A stretch of 64,000 nt of DNA, taken from contig JANPWX010000153.1 of assembly GCA_024734555.1 (NCBI GenBank), forward strand, positions 944,606 to 1,008,605, given 5' to 3'. Origin of the DNA: Trochalopteron elliotii. Its lineage: Eukaryota > Chordata > Aves > Passeriformes > Leiothrichidae. The notes beneath the pieces were generated by a model. The model saw only the letters and a program-made list of their open reading frames with translations, was not told the DNA's origin and did no database searches. The position numbers and the translations under genes were made by a program. Of this stretch, positions 9,706 through 21,964 are shown piece by piece. Numbering within the stretch: position 1 is the first letter of the stretch; each line of letters opens with the position of its first letter.

Positions 9706-10894
9706 GCAGATGGTACCAAGGCAAGAGTCACTGAGACATCATCAGCCCAAGGGCTTTGCCCACCCCTCAGACACACACAGAGGCATTTCCTGAACATTCA
9801 AACCCTGCCATTTGCTCCTCACTCCTTGGAGGTTGTTTTTCCCAGCTTTTCAGGATGCAGTTTACCACAACACACCTGTGATTTGCATGCATGAAGCATA
9901 GATGGGGATTTAGATCTGTTCCAGATATTCCCACTTCAGCTTTGGAGGAATCAGGTTGAAGAGAACAAGTGGCAATTGACATTTCTGTCTCCTGCTCTGT
10001 CTGCAGAGGCTCTGCTCCCAAGCTGGCAGCTATCAAGGGTCAAATGAATCATTAAGAACAACAATAAGGCCTCCCAGCATCCATAAAATTTGTATTTTCT
10101 CAGAATAAATCAGCAGCTGTATCAGCAAAAATATCACCTCTTCCCTTCTGCCTGCCTTGTTGGAGGGACTCTGCGTTGAACTTCAATGCTGCTTTCCTTT
10201 GGTTTTCCCCCAAAAATCATATGGAACAACAAAAGACTCACAGCTGAGCCTATCAAACCTTGCAGATATTTGAGGTTTGAAGCTTTAGAACATGATATTT
10301 CTTTCCTCTAACCCAGTGGTCAATCCAAAGTGTTTTAAATTGGCATTGTGGGACTTTGCTGAGGGATCAAACAAAAAAAATGAATGAACACACCTCAACC
10401 TGTCCATTGGCATAACCCCAAAAGCTGTAAAACCCCAGCTCCTGATAAAGGCAAGGCTCAAAATCCTGTTTCCTTCTGGGATGCTCCCAGTGAAACCTCA
10501 GCATGGCTTTGCTGGAGAAAGCTGCTGGAATATTTTGTTCCTAACTCAGGTTTTTTTTTTTTCCCTTGCTTTCAAGAATATCAAGCTAAGCCAAAAGCCA
10601 GCATGGTTTGCTTTCAGCCCATTGCAAGGTGTGAGCTGGAAATCAATCATGCTTCCAGCACATAAACCTGCTTCTGACTCGGTGATAATAGAAAATCCCA
10701 GCAGGACATGGAGACAGAAGAAACACAGACAGCAGGAAGTTCATTCCTTGGGTCACTCCCTCTGTGCTCTCGTTGCTGCAAGGGGACACAACCAAACCCT
10801 TCACCTGCACCACAAAATTTCATCTATAGAGGCACAAAGGAGCTGCAGAGCTGCTGTGGATACAGCTGACTGATTCTGGGCATTTCCCTGCCAT
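9706..10894. other. Intergenic, nothing recognised
   Basis: Short frames only, none protein-like. No repeats beyond homopolymer runs such as the T tract near 10550. Confidence 0.5.
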
Positions 10895-11085
10895 GGAGAT
10901 CTCTAATCCCCTGAAAACTGGGGATCACGTGGCTGTCCCATCCCTGAAGTCCCCAAGGCCAGGCTGGACAGGGCTTGGAGCCACCTGGGATAGCAGAAGA
11001 TGTCCCTGCCCATGGCAGGGGTGGCACTGGATGGGCTTTAAGGTTCATCCCAACCCAACCCGTTCCAGAATTCTTTGATCCAGGA
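10895..11085 (+). mobile_element. CR1 LINE 3' fragment
   Basis: CCAAGGCCAGGCTGGACAGG, CTTGGAGCCACCTGGGATAG, GTCCCTGCCCATGGCAGGGG and GGGCTTTAAGGTTCATCCCA are sense CR1 3' sequence. The 3' end lies at the right. Confidence 0.85.
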
Positions 11086-12654
11086 GGAGAATGGCACTGA
11101 CTGACAGGGATCAGGGGCTCCAAGGCCAAATGATGCAGCTCAGGGGAGGCTCAGCTCTTGCCCCCCTGCTGCCCTCAGACATTTGGGTAGTGCCTGTCCA
11201 TCTGCACTGGGGCTAAGTCTGTCCCCTGTGTCACTTACCCGGCTCCTGAGCCACCCAGGGCTTTGTTAGCACAGAGCTCTCTGGGGAGGATGCAACCATC
11301 TCATCGAAGGTCAGGGACACATTTTCTAAGGCCTGTACTGGCTGCTGTGGCTATAACCAGCCCTGTGCTCCTGTTCCAGCCTCAGAGGTTCTCCAGGAGG
11401 ACAGAGCTGTTGATTGAATTCCTTCCTGGCTGCCAACGCTGCCGCCCGCCGAGCGAAGCCCTGTAAGTGAGACACTGCTCGGGCTCCTTGCAGGCAGGGA
11501 CAGCTCCTCTGCTGAGCCCTGGCACTGTGCCCTGGCTGGGGAGATGCACAGCTCCTCTTTAAAAGCCAGTTTTGAACACAAATCCACTCAGACACTGCTC
11601 CCCTGGCGGCCTGAGCCAGCAGCAGCTCAGGCTCCAGCCAGCCCCCCTCTGATGCATGGGTTTGATCTGGGAGAGAAGGAAAATCAAAAGGCAGGAGCAG
11701 CACTGCCAGTCCTGCCCCCTCCACAGCTTTGGCTTTCCTGGATGGATCTCAGCAGGCAGGAGGGGAGCAGCAAGGGCTGCCAGGAGATGGAAGGAGCAGG
11801 GCCCAGGATTTGTGGATGCTGTGGATCTCAGGATCTTCACTGCCACCTGATTTTGGAGCACTCCTGCATCACTGGGGCCATGCACGTCACTGTCACGGCA
11901 AAGGGGGCAAAGCTGCAGTTGGATATTCCCATGCCAGGGGGAAAAATTAGCTCCAAAATCCCATTTTTGATCCTACATCACACAGGAATCGTGGGCTGTG
12001 TCACAGTTGCCATCTCCAGGAATTTAAAGTCTAAATCTTCATCATCATGTCTAAATATATAAATTCCTTTTCCTGCTTACAGTCAGAGCTGGTGTGGGCA
12101 GAGGCAGCACAAGCTCCTTACCCCACTCCCCAGCACGTGTCCCAAAAATGAATCCAAACTGCTGACAGAAAATGTCACCAGTTCCCATGTCCCACAGCAT
12201 GTGGCACCTCCTGGGCCGTGTGCCAGGCCACAAGTGGCCACAGAGCTCCTGCTGAAGTCACCCAACCCTGCTGATGTCACCACACTCGGGTTGGAGCTCA
12301 CAGGAATGAAGCTTTTGGCCAAAACATACTGGCACACCTCAGGAAATGTTTCTAATTTATGGATCCCTCACTTGTTTTTGTCAGGTTCCGTAGCACGGCT
12401 TCAGAAAAAACAATCTGCACAAGAAACAAGCCCTCCCTGCACCAGCAGCAAGTGTTAAAGCCCCCTGAGAATTTCTCAGGAGCTAAAAGAAAAGAAAGGG
12501 CAGAGCAGACAAGTTGCTCATCCCGTTAAGGGGAGGCTCAGCAGCAGAGAAAGTGGCAGTAATTAACATTTTGGCGACGCTGATTTGCACGTGCCGACGG
12601 AATTTATGCGCTCGGAAACCTCTCAAATAGATCCTGCAGGAAGTGGCTGCTGAA
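11086..12654. other. Intergenic; CpG-bearing island near 12555-12625
   Basis: No gene was found. The frames of up to 172 codons on both strands are mutually overlapping, of low quality and without homology that I recognise. The stretch 12555-12625 is unusual for its CpGs (GGCGACG, CACGTGCCGACGG, GCGCTCGG) in an otherwise CpG-poor, AT-rich setting. It is a candidate regulatory element. Confidence 0.4.
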
Positions 12655-13210
12655 GAAAATTTTATAAATATATTATAAAGTTGACTTTTCGCAAGGTGTG
12701 TGCTATATGAACATTGTAGTAAGAATATAAGTTTTTATTTCTGCTATCAGTACAGAAATTTAGGCATAATGGTAGTAGTTGATACAGTAATTGCTTAAAC
12801 TGTCTGTTTGGTGGGGATAACATCCAGTGAACATGAAAAAAAGACCCTGCTATTGATATCCCAACTATCAGCATCTGAAGAAAGTATGGACCAAGGTCCA
12901 AGCTGGAGGTGATCATGAAAACTCAGCCAAGAAACACACATGCTCTAAAAAGGCAGACCCAAGGAGGGACCATGCAAAACAGTTCCTGAAATATAGAAAC
13001 TAGTTAATGGAAAAATACGAATATTCAACAGACTGATGCAACAGAAAGGGGATTTAAAGAATGTCTCTGATATAGCAGGGTGTGGACTTGGCTGAATGCC
13101 GAGTCACCCGGCCGTACTTTGCTTTTTTTCTATCTCCGAATTGTCTTACTTTCTGTTAAACTTATTTCTTAAAATCTACATAGAAAGTGAACCTCGTTTT
13201 TCACAAAAAG
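12655..13210 (+). mobile_element. Probable LTR (ERV-derived), plus orientation
   Basis: The left edge (TATAAATATATTATAAAG, then TTGACTTTTCGC) is shared with the minus-strand fragment at 4990-5090, so it is a dispersed repeat. The ~550-bp length, the GC-richer TGCCGAGTCACCCGGCCGT segment near 13098 and the T-rich right part fit a decayed LTR. Borders are approximate; no TG start or target duplication was resolved and there are no internal viral genes. Confidence 0.5.
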
Positions 13211-14924
13211 ATGTCAGTGCTGAGCTAAAAAGATGCCTGTCAAAGCCAAGCCCAAATCCCTGCTCAGATGCAACAAAGATCTCAATGATCTGAGAGAGGC
13301 TGAACAGTTGTTGAAGGAGAAGGCAGAAAGAGAAAAGAGACAAGGAAAGGAGAAGGGTTTTCAGGAGAGAGAGGAGAAAAGGATGTAGAAAAGTCTGATG
13401 TGACTTTAGAGGAAGAGATCAAACTTTAAAGGGATCAAACTTTAAAGGAGTCAAGGAAAGCTAACATAAATATTATAAATAGCAAGGAATAGGGAGAAGG
13501 ACCTGGGTGGCTTTGAAGGGCACAATTTTTTGTGGATTTCATTGCACTGCACCTCAAGTTTCTCCCACGGATAAGGCTAAGGAAAGACAAGGAAAAAAAT
13601 CCAATATCTTCTATTGGGATAACCTGGCTCAAGCAAGTTTGCAGGTTTTCCCCTACAGAAGCCCAGCACAAACCCATTTGTTTCTGCTCCCCAAGTCCTT
13701 GGGATGTCACACCAACAGCACTTTGTCAGCTGGGAATGGGAAAAAAGGAGCAGTGGAGGGAAAACTCAGTTCTAGCAGCACAGGTAAGGCAAGGAATTCT
13801 GCTGGGAGGTTTTGGGACACAAAAACCAAAGTTATGGACCTGTGGATCCATGACTGCAAGGTCAGTGAGGGGCACAGGGGATGCTAAAAGCTCCTCGGGA
13901 TACCCAGAACTCACAGGCTGGACACAAAGGGGGAATTGCTCATCCCTGAAAAGGTTTCTGTGTGATCCTGAGTGACCTCGCCCCGGAAAACAGCTCAGGT
14001 GGGTGCAAAGCAGCTGCCAGGAGGCTCTTTATCCTAAAAACACCCCTGGGCTGATCAGCGGGGTGAGGAGCAAAGGGAGGCACCTCTCATCTGGCTGAGA
14101 ATGATGAGCAAATCTCCAACTCCCAACTCAGGCTGAGCCATTTCCTCCCCGACAGGCAGCAGTTGGGAGAGAGACATCTCAGCCGCTCCTCAGATCAGCT
14201 CCTGGCATTTCTGGAGAAGGGTAAGATGCCAGCTTGAATTTGTGACACCAGACCTGAAGTACCTGCAGGAAATAAGTGGTTACATCTGGAACAACACTCA
14301 TCATGTGGAGGAGGTGAGAGGACACACCTTTTTTTCTCCAAAACGCAGAGTGTTTTCCATCTGTTCTCCCTGCTCTTTTAGCTCGCTGCTGTTTTCTCTC
14401 TGCTTGGCTGTGCCACTTAAATAAACAAGGATATTGCAGCCTCTGTGAAGGAGACTCCTTTCCTGCAAAAGCCTTTTGAAAAGAAGGATCCTCTCCATAA
14501 TGACCCCCTTAAACAGCAAACAAATAGGAGCTGAGCCCCAGAGCCAGCAGCACGTTCTGTTTTAAAATCTGCTGGTAGGAAGATAAAATCAAACTGTGAG
14601 TCTGCCTCGCTCTGCAGGCTCTGGAAATGCCAGGTCTGGATCAATTCTTGGTGACTTTGGTTGCTTGTAAAGGTCCTCAAGCAGGAGAAAGGGAATGTGG
14701 TTATCAAACAATTCAGTGCCTTTTGTCTGAATAAGATCCTGATTTCCCCTTGTGTTCTCTCCCTCTTATAAAAGGCTTCATCCAAAAATATCCCACACCA
14801 AAAGACAGGAGAAGTTTCTGTTTCCTCACTGAAAGCCTGTTGCAGCTGGCTGGATTTTTCTTGCTCTGTGCAAGGATTTCTTTGTGCCCAATTATGTTTC
14901 AATGCTTGATATAACTCCTCTGGA
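13211..14924. other. Intergenic, nothing recognised
   Basis: An A/G-rich stretch at 13300-13400 is followed by mixed DNA. The longest frames (147 and 161 codons) are not protein-like and lack exon borders that I can support. Confidence 0.45.
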
Positions 14925-15200
14925 AGTTAGAGCTGCAAAGGGACTTTTAACGAGGTCAGGAAGTGACAGGAAAAGGGAGAAAGTAGATTTAGCTTGAATA
15001 TTGGGAAGAAATTCTTCCCCGTGAGGGTGGGCAGGCCCTGGCACAGGGTGCCCAGAGCAGCTGTGGCTGCCCCTGGATCCCTGGAAGTGTCCAAGGCCAG
15101 GTTGGACATTGGGGCTTGGAGCAAACATGGGATAGTGGGAGGTGTTTGAGGTCCCTTCCAACCCAAACCATACCATGATTAGATAATTTTATGATGCTGT
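14925..15200 (+). mobile_element. CR1 LINE 3' fragment
   Basis: Sense CR1 3' UTR. Landmarks in order are GAATATTGGGAAGAAATTC, GAGGGTGGGCAGGCCCTGGC, CCAAGGCCAGGTTGGACATT, GAGGTCCCTTCCAACCCAAA and an ATGATTAGATAATTTTATGA terminus of degenerate octamers. Confidence 0.9.
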
Positions 15201-15982
15201 GACACCTGGCTCTCTTATTCTTCTATTATTTGCATCAGTATCTGATTTGCAAAGCTCATCTCTCCCCTCTCCACCCTCTGAGTTCCCCTTTGAGCATCAG
15301 GGTCTTCAGGGTTTCTACCCCTCCTCACAGCTGCCATATTTGGAGGTAATCAACTGCTACTTCTTAATCAAGAGCACAGATTAATCTGAATAAACACAAA
15401 ATCCAATATTAGAAAAGCTCATAGAGCCCTGTTCTCTGGGGAACAGCAAAGGCCAGAGGTGCTGAGGGTCAGGATTGTTCCCTGTGGCAGGACAGGGGAT
15501 ATTCTCCAGCTCCTCACCACAGCCTTTCCCTGCTCCAGTCCCTCAGGAAAAGCACTGCAGGCACAGGACATGAAAAGGAACAGCTCTCCATGCACTTGAC
15601 ACTGCTCTGACTGCCAGCAGAAACGTGCAGTGCTCAAAAAACCCAGTGACTCTTTCTTCCCTCCTCAGCTCCTGCCTGCTGGCAGCCCGGCCTTTCATTG
15701 GAGCAGGGAAGCTTCAGCCTTTAAACCCAATTCCCAGCTCAGGAGTGCACAGGAAAAATGACAGCATGAACTTCAACACTGCACTCCTCAATAAAGGCTG
15801 AGCTGTGAGGGGTGAGCACAGACAGGGCAGCACCTTCAAAGGGGCTGAGGCCTCCTTTAAGAAGCCCTGGGAGCACTCGGGAATTAACACTCCATGGAAG
15901 CACCACTCACCTGAATGATTGGTGGCATCCAGGCTGTCCCAGCTGGGTTTAGATTTTCAGGGATAACCCCCAAGGATAAGGG
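15201..15982. other. Intergenic, nothing recognised
   Basis: Non-coding spacer between a CR1 tail and an LTR-like pair. No frame longer than 75 codons. Confidence 0.5.
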
Positions 15983-16440
15983 TGTTGGGATTGATGCCTT
16001 AAGTTTTATCTTTCCTGTATTTCAGGTTCTGTGCTGCCCAGGGGTGCAGCTCTGAGCTCACATTCAGTGCCATTCAGCTCTGCACACAGCAGGGACACAA
16101 AACAAATCCTTTTCCTGCTGCACACCAAGGACAACTTTCAGGCCCAAAAGCACAAACAAGGGTGGGCTGAAGAGAGGAACAAGGATGCAACCTCAAAACT
16201 TGAAGCTGGAATTGGACAATTAAAACTCAATATGCAAATGGACCAAAACTTATAAAAGTGTGAGACCTCATGAACATTTCCCATTTTGTGACCATTTCAG
16301 ATCCATCTTAGGTGTAGCCCTGTTCAGGCCCTATCCTGCCCAAGGTGTATCCTGGAGGCCTTTCAATAAATCTCTACTTTATTCTCTAGCTCTGTCCAGT
16401 CTGTTTCTGGTCTGCCTTCCCAAGGCTCTCTCTCTTAACA
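15983..16440 (+). mobile_element. Probable LTR, plus orientation
   Basis: Begins TGTTGGGATTGATGCC and ends CTCTTAACA. It contains TATAAAAG (about 16252) and AATAAA (16365-16370) in LTR order, followed by a T/C-rich U5-like segment. No clean target duplication was found, so the borders are tentative. It abuts a second LTR-like segment in the opposite orientation. Confidence 0.6.
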
Positions 16441-17038
16441 TCAGGATATTAAGAGAGACAGGACCACTGGGAGATGTTTAAAACACGATTTATTGCCTTG
16501 TCTCAAGGAGTGAGAACGTCTTCACCACATACTCCAGGAGTTAGTTCCTGGTCAGTGATCCTCAGTGGTCACAAGATCACAGGTTACAAGGTCTCTTAAA
16601 GGTTAATTAGCCAATAAACTACTGCCAAAGAATGTTTTTACTATCACACCAATCTCTAATTAGTTTGTCGCAGTGTGGACTCTCTTGACCAATCACCTAA
16701 TGACACACAAACTTACAGTACTACACCTTAAAACTTCACATTACCTTTATAACTACTTCTATATCTTAAACCTTAAAACTTTCCACTGCTTAGCTTAATG
16801 TGTTTCTGTCCAAGCTACAAACCCACATTCCTGCTCGTGGTCTCTAAATTTGGAAGCCTTTTCCAAGGCCTCAGGCCAAACCCTGTGGTTAATTCTGTCT
16901 TTGGGCCTGCACGCATCCAAGAATCCTTCCCACACAAGGAGATGCTGCTTCTCCTGGTGTTTCCTGAGCATCCTGGGGCTCAGGGATCTCCTGCCCTCTG
17001 GCATTGCCTCAGGAGGTGGGAGAAGCTCCAAGCACCAC
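16441..17038 (-). mobile_element. Probable LTR, minus orientation
   Basis: Read on the minus strand it runs from TGTGGTGCTTGGAGC to a 3' part containing AATAAA (16494-16489), then GTCCTGTCTCTCTTAAT. CCAAT-type boxes are present (plus-strand GACCAATC near 16690 and GCCAATAAA near 16611). Its 3' end meets the 3' end of the plus-strand LTR, making a tail-to-tail pair with a 10-bp palindrome at the junction. Confidence 0.5.
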
Positions 17039-17814
17039 AAGGAATGATGAATGAGCAGTGAGGAGGAGCAGCTCCCACAGCTCCCACAGCTCCTGGCCTC
17101 GCTGCCGCGGCAGCAACGGCGCGGCCACGTTACAGACAAGAGATCCCTTGAAACTCAAATAACCCCACAGTTCTCTGCCTTGCCAAGCTCCATAACATCA
17201 GCAGCGCCTAAGCCAGCAGGACAGCAGCTAAAAATACTCTGCTCCAGCTCATGGCAGGCTCCTGATGTAAGGGCAGAGTCCCCAACATGTGCTCCCTGCA
17301 TTGCGGGGCCTCGGGGCACGGCCCTGCCATGGCCCCACAGCTGCACATCCACGGCAGGGCCAAGGGCCTCAGCACAGAGTTCTCCATTTCCCTGCAAGGA
17401 TTCACAGCTCAGCCCTGCTGGGCTTTCCTGCTCCATCTCAGTGTCTGAGTTTTCAGTGCCAAACTGCTCTGCAGCCACATCGAGCCCCTCTGCAGCTCCT
17501 GTAGCTCACAGGCTGTAAATTGGCAATTTCTGATCCAAATGTCAGCGGTGGGAAACACAGGCCTGGATAACTTGGTGTTTTCCAGGGGTATTTCCCAACC
17601 CAGCACCTCTCCCCAAACCTCACTGGCACATTTGGGGTAGAGTAGCACAAAGAGGGGCTTGGGAGGGATTTGGAAGAAGAGTAACTGTGCTCATGTAGAG
17701 CTCATGTTCCCTGCTGTCCTTCTGTGCTCAGTCCCATTTTCTGTAAGAATGAACAGAGAACCAAAACAAGATGTATTTACTGTGCTGTTTTTCTGCTGCA
17801 TAAAGTGATGTTTT
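17039..17814. other. Intergenic, no gene supported
   Basis: GC-richer DNA with CpGs at 17100-17130 (CTGCCGCGGCAGCAACGGCG). Overlapping frames of up to 155 codons exist on both strands but none has recognisable homology. It could be the remainder of the neighbouring retroviral element. Confidence 0.4.
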
Positions 17815-18085
17815 CATAGAATCCCAGACTGGTTTGGGTTGGAACACACCTCGAACCTCATCCATTCCATCCTTGCCATGGGCAGGGACACCTTCTATCA
17901 TCCCAGGTTGTTCCAACCTGGCCTTGGACACTTCCAGGGATGAGGCAGCCACAGCTTGTCTCTGCCAGGACCTCACCACCCTCACAGGGAAGGATTTCCC
18001 CCCAATATCCCATCTAACTCTACTGCTTTTCAGTTCAAAGCCATTCCCCATTTTCCTGCCCTATCAAAAAAATCCCTCTCCAGGC
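17815..18085 (-). mobile_element. CR1 LINE 3' fragment
   Basis: Antisense CR1 landmarks on the plus strand: CATAGAATCCCAGACTGGTT, TTGCCATGGGCAGGGACACC, CCAACCTGGCCTTGGACACT and CCTCACCACCCTCACAGGG. Confidence 0.9.
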
Positions 18086-19594
18086 CACAAGAAAATCATC
18101 CCAGAGATTTCTCTTTTCCCCTTATTTTCAGCCATGTGGGGTTTCTTTCTTTTCTCACTGCTGTTTCTTTGTAGGGAGGGGTAGCCCTGCTCCAGCTGCC
18201 CCTGAGCTGGGATTCTCTGTGTTCACAGCACCCACTCAACCCTTGCCAGCAGGCTGTGCCCAGACTGTGTGTCCTGAGCAGTCAAATCCTCTTTATTCAG
18301 GACAATCTCAGCCCAGAATGCACCTTAACTCGGTGAGGAAACATCCCAACCTCATCCAAAGTGGATTTGCTGCTCTAACCTGGGCAGGGCTGGCCAGGCA
18401 GGCCCTGCTCTCCCTGTTGTGGATGAAGATGTTCCAGTTGCCTGGGAAACCCCTCCTTGGGATCACCGGAATGCATTCCCCACCTCTGCTTTCAGAGACA
18501 CCATTAGCACCTTGTCAGAGAGAGGAAGAACCTGCAGGAATCAAATCCTGCTCCTTTCACAGGGATAAATCCACTGTAACTCATTGTTAGAGTCACTCAT
18601 GGGCCAACAACAACCAGATCTGCCCCAAAGGAGTAAATCTGGGTCACAACCAGAGCCTTTGAGCATCTCATTCCTCAGCTGAGGACACAGAGTTTAAACC
18701 CATTAGGATATTACCTGCAGGTGGAAGAATTGGCTGAGTAGAGATAAAGGAGCTACAATCAAAGGAGATAGGGTTACTCAAGGACTCGGAGCATTTATTT
18801 AAATTAAATATTTGTAAATTGAGATAGTTTTTGGCCTATTTTAAGAAAGGATTCAATACTTACACCAGGAGCAGAAGGTAGGACCTTAAAAAACATCTTG
18901 TTCCAACCCTCTGCCATGGAAATATAGTTGGGGTATCAGGCTGATTTTAGAGGACAAAAAGCCACACAGAAAAGCAGGATTTTGTTCCGAGTGTCCTATT
19001 GCTGGCAGCATTTAGACAAGGAAAGCAGCATCATTTCACTGCTTGCTTACCTTCAATCAAAAAACAACACTGGGCTTTAATTTCTCCTGTGGGTGTAGTC
19101 AGCTCTTAAGTTAAAATCCAGGCTTTAATATCTTCTCCTCATAATTTAGGTCATGGGCAGGGAAGCAACATGGGGAAACAGAGAGAAAATTCAGACTTTG
19201 CAAGAGATGCTGAAAACCTACAGCTCATGCTCGAGGCTCCCAGGGAACCAACTGCAGCCACTGCTCTGCTCAGAAAGCCAAAAAAGAGAGGCTGAAATCC
19301 CAGCAGGATTTAAATCCCGAGTTCCAAGACCTTTGTAAGGTCTGTCTGCAATCCCTGGGTCAGCAGGGAAAGTTCTGCCCTTCCCTCTGAGTGCTCCTCC
19401 CTCAGGGAGGGCTGGAAGAGCTGCAGGGGGAAGGGCTGGAGGTGCTTCACTCCCAATTCCCTCCCCTGGAAGGGTCAAAAAGGAACAAACAGGGATGTGA
19501 AAGTAATCGGTGGCATCACCCAGTTCAGATGCACGGGAAAAAAAAGGGTTTAATGGAAGAGAAAAGTGTCTCATCAAAAGGGTGGGAGAGCTGG
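18086..19594. other. Intergenic; one CR1 scrap
   Basis: No gene was found. About 40 bp near 18880-18920 (GGACCTTAAAAAACATC, TTCCAACCCTCTGCCATGG) is an antisense CR1 remnant. The rest is unrecognised. Confidence 0.5.
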
Positions 19595-19955
19595 GGGTGC
19601 TCAGCTGGAGAGGAGAAGGCTCCAGGGAGAGCTCAGAGCCCCTTCCAGAGCCTAAAGGGGCTCCAGGAGAGCTGGAGAGGGACTGGGGACAAGGGATGGA
19701 GGGGCAGGACACAGGGAATGGCTTTAAGCTGAAAATGGGGAGATTCAGATGGGATTTTGGGCAGGAATTGTTCCCTGGGAGGGTGGGCAGGCCCTGGCAC
19801 AGGGTGCCCAGATTTGCTGTGGCTGCCCCTGGATCCCTGGCAGTGCCCAAGGCCAGGTTGGACATTGAGGCTTGGAGCAGCCTGGGACAGTGGAAGGTGG
19901 ATCTGGATGAGCTTTAATGTCCCAACAACCCAAACCAGTCAGGGATTCTTGGATG
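19595..19955 (+). mobile_element. CR1 LINE 3' fragment
   Basis: A long sense CR1 3' region: CTCCAGGAGAGCTGGAGAGG, GGATGGAGGGGCAGGACACA, GGCTTTAAGCTGAAAATGGG, GAGGGTGGGCAGGCCCTGGC and GGCTTGGAGCAGCCTGGGAC. Its nearest relatives in the window are 40885-41262 and, inverted, 28213-28620 and 59948-60290. A 215-codon antisense frame through it is not a gene. Confidence 0.92.
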
Positions 19956-20612
19956 AAGCAGCAAATTGCAGCTGCATTGGTCCAGGAGGATCCTGTGTTG
20001 GCTTTTTTTTCCCAGTCCTTCATATCAAAACTCCAAACAAACCCAAACCTTTCCCCTGTTGTCTCTGACACAAATTCTGCAGCTCAAGGTCTCAGTGGAG
20101 TCCTATTCACCCCCAGAATTCAGAATTCCACCCCTCCTGTTCAGTTTATGATGCTCATTCTCATCTAATCATAATTACACTGCACAGGGCCATAAACTCC
20201 CCATTCTGGGGGATGGAACCAGCTTCCTTCTCCCATTTATTAAATTGTGTTTATACACATCCTTACTAATTTATACAGCATCTTCCTTGTTAAATAGAAC
20301 AGCAAAGTATAATTGAGTCTTCCATTCCTAATGGGTTGGGGTTTTTTGTGGGGAGTTTTTATTGCCAACATTTACGTGCATAAATTTTTGAGCATCCAAA
20401 AGTCATGTGAAGCTTTAGATGATCAGGGCAAGGCAAACCCCAAAAGCCTTGGGGTTTTTGCTGGGTCACCATCAAGGTTTGTTGCATCCAGCTGACACCA
20501 AGCACTGCTACAAACACACTCAGCTCTTTCAGGACTGGTCCAACAAAATTATAATTCCAGGAAACTGCAGCCAATTGATTCCTAACATGCATTTCAAGTG
20601 TAACTGCTTCGA

Positions 20613-20620
20613 CATTATTA

Positions 20621-20672
<52 letters not shown>

Positions 20673-20718
20673 GAATAAGAATAAGAATAAGAATAAGAAT
20701 AAGAATAAGAATAATATA
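20613..20718. repeat. (ATT)n array switching to (GAATAA)n
   Basis: About 58 bp of near-perfect ATT repeats run into seven GAATAA hexamers. Frames through it give poly-Asn or poly-Ile and Lys-Asn repeats, which are artefacts. Confidence 0.95.
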
Positions 20719-20887
20719 TTTCAGCTCTGGTTGAATGTGATTTGAGAATTTCAGGAAGTCAGTTTCTGGAGAAAATGTTAATAATGAATGGAGTGAAATT
20801 AATCCCATCCCAGGTGAATGTGCCGTGGATTTCAGGTTAGGAGAACACAGGAGGTTATGTGGCCTGTTACCAAGCAGCCCCTTGGGA

Positions 20888-20996
20888 TGGGGAAGGAAAA
20901 GGGAAAGGAAAAGTGGAAAAGGGAAGGAAAAAAGAAAGGGGAAGGGGGAAAATGGGGAAGGGAAAGGAGAAAGGAAGGGAGGGGGAAAGGAAAAGC
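20888..20996. repeat. Purine-rich tract (GGGAAAGGAAAA)
   Basis: An almost uninterrupted G/A stretch of about 110 bp with loose GGAAAAGGGAAA periodicity. It is a low-complexity sequence with possible triplex-forming character. Confidence 0.85.
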
Positions 20997-21964
20997 TCAT
21001 TTTAAACCCAAACACAGCTCCAAGATATTATCAGGGTGCAGCAATGCCAGGGATGCCACCAAACTGAATTACATCCATTTTTTCCATCTGTTCAGGCACT
21101 CGAAGCAAATCATCCAGCACTGCCAAAGCAACTGCACTAAATCTGTCCCACAGCAGAAAGCACTGCACCTGAGCAGTCAGAGCAGAGTCCCCAAATTCAC
21201 TTTTTCCCTTCTTTTTGTCCCCTCCTGAAAGCAAAATCTCAAACACTCTGTGAGAGCTCCACACCACCAGCAGAGAGGATCTCACCACAAAGCTCCAGGA
21301 GGAGTTTTCCAGTGCAGAGGAGAAAATTACTGTTTCCCCAGGAGGCACAGATCCCATGTCAAGGAAAAAAAAAAAGATTAAAACAAAATAGATCTGGACA
21401 GCAATTCTGTAGTTTCACCAGGAAGTGTTTTGTGATGAAGCTGAGCAAGTAAACAGAATGTCAAGTACCCAGATAAAAGACTTTCATATATTGTTGGACA
21501 AGCCAAAGGTGTTTTGTTGTTGTTTTTAATAGCTACTTTTTTTGTCCTGGAAATAAATGTCCCCTACACATTTTTTAAGGAGAGCAATGCACTGGAACAC
21601 CATGAAATAGTGGAGAAGCAGCCTGTGTCCATCTCCAGGAAACCAGGGTTAGCAGGTCAAACACACCAGGACTTTGCAGGAAGAATTCTGTACAAAAACC
21701 CTAAAAAACCTCACAGTTTTCCTTTACATCACATCAACTGCTCCCCTCTCCTGTTCTGCTGCACAGAAAGCTGAAAAATGCCTGGGCTGAAACATCCTTG
21801 GAAATAAAAGGGTGATTCTGCTGCCTTGGGGGATGCTGCTGGAAAACTCTGCCTGTTCTTTTGTCTGTCTTTGCCCCTGGAAAAATCCCTCAGCACTTCA
21901 GGCTTTTGGGTTTTCTGGGATTATTTTATTCTGTGTGAAGTGGAAAACACAAATCAATATTTAC

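Noticed and set aside
9727..9745. Phase-compatible ATG for an NPS first exon (M-M-S-Q, donor GTGACT)
   Set aside because: It sits against the edge of a CR1 fragment and a repeat-derived start is unlikely; kept only as a note.
11460..11472. Strong plus-strand donor-like CTGTAAGTGAG
   Set aside because: No matching exon frame, acceptor or homology nearby; an isolated match is expected by chance.
19218..19865. 215-codon minus-strand frame
   Set aside because: It runs antisense through a CR1 3' fragment and its words are translations of CR1 UTR shared with frames at 28.3, 40.9 and 60.1 kb. It is repeat-derived, not a gene.
20359..21015. 218-codon minus-strand frame with poly-Asn and poly-Ile
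   Set aside because: Open only because it spans the ATT/GAATAA array and a purine tract; no homology.
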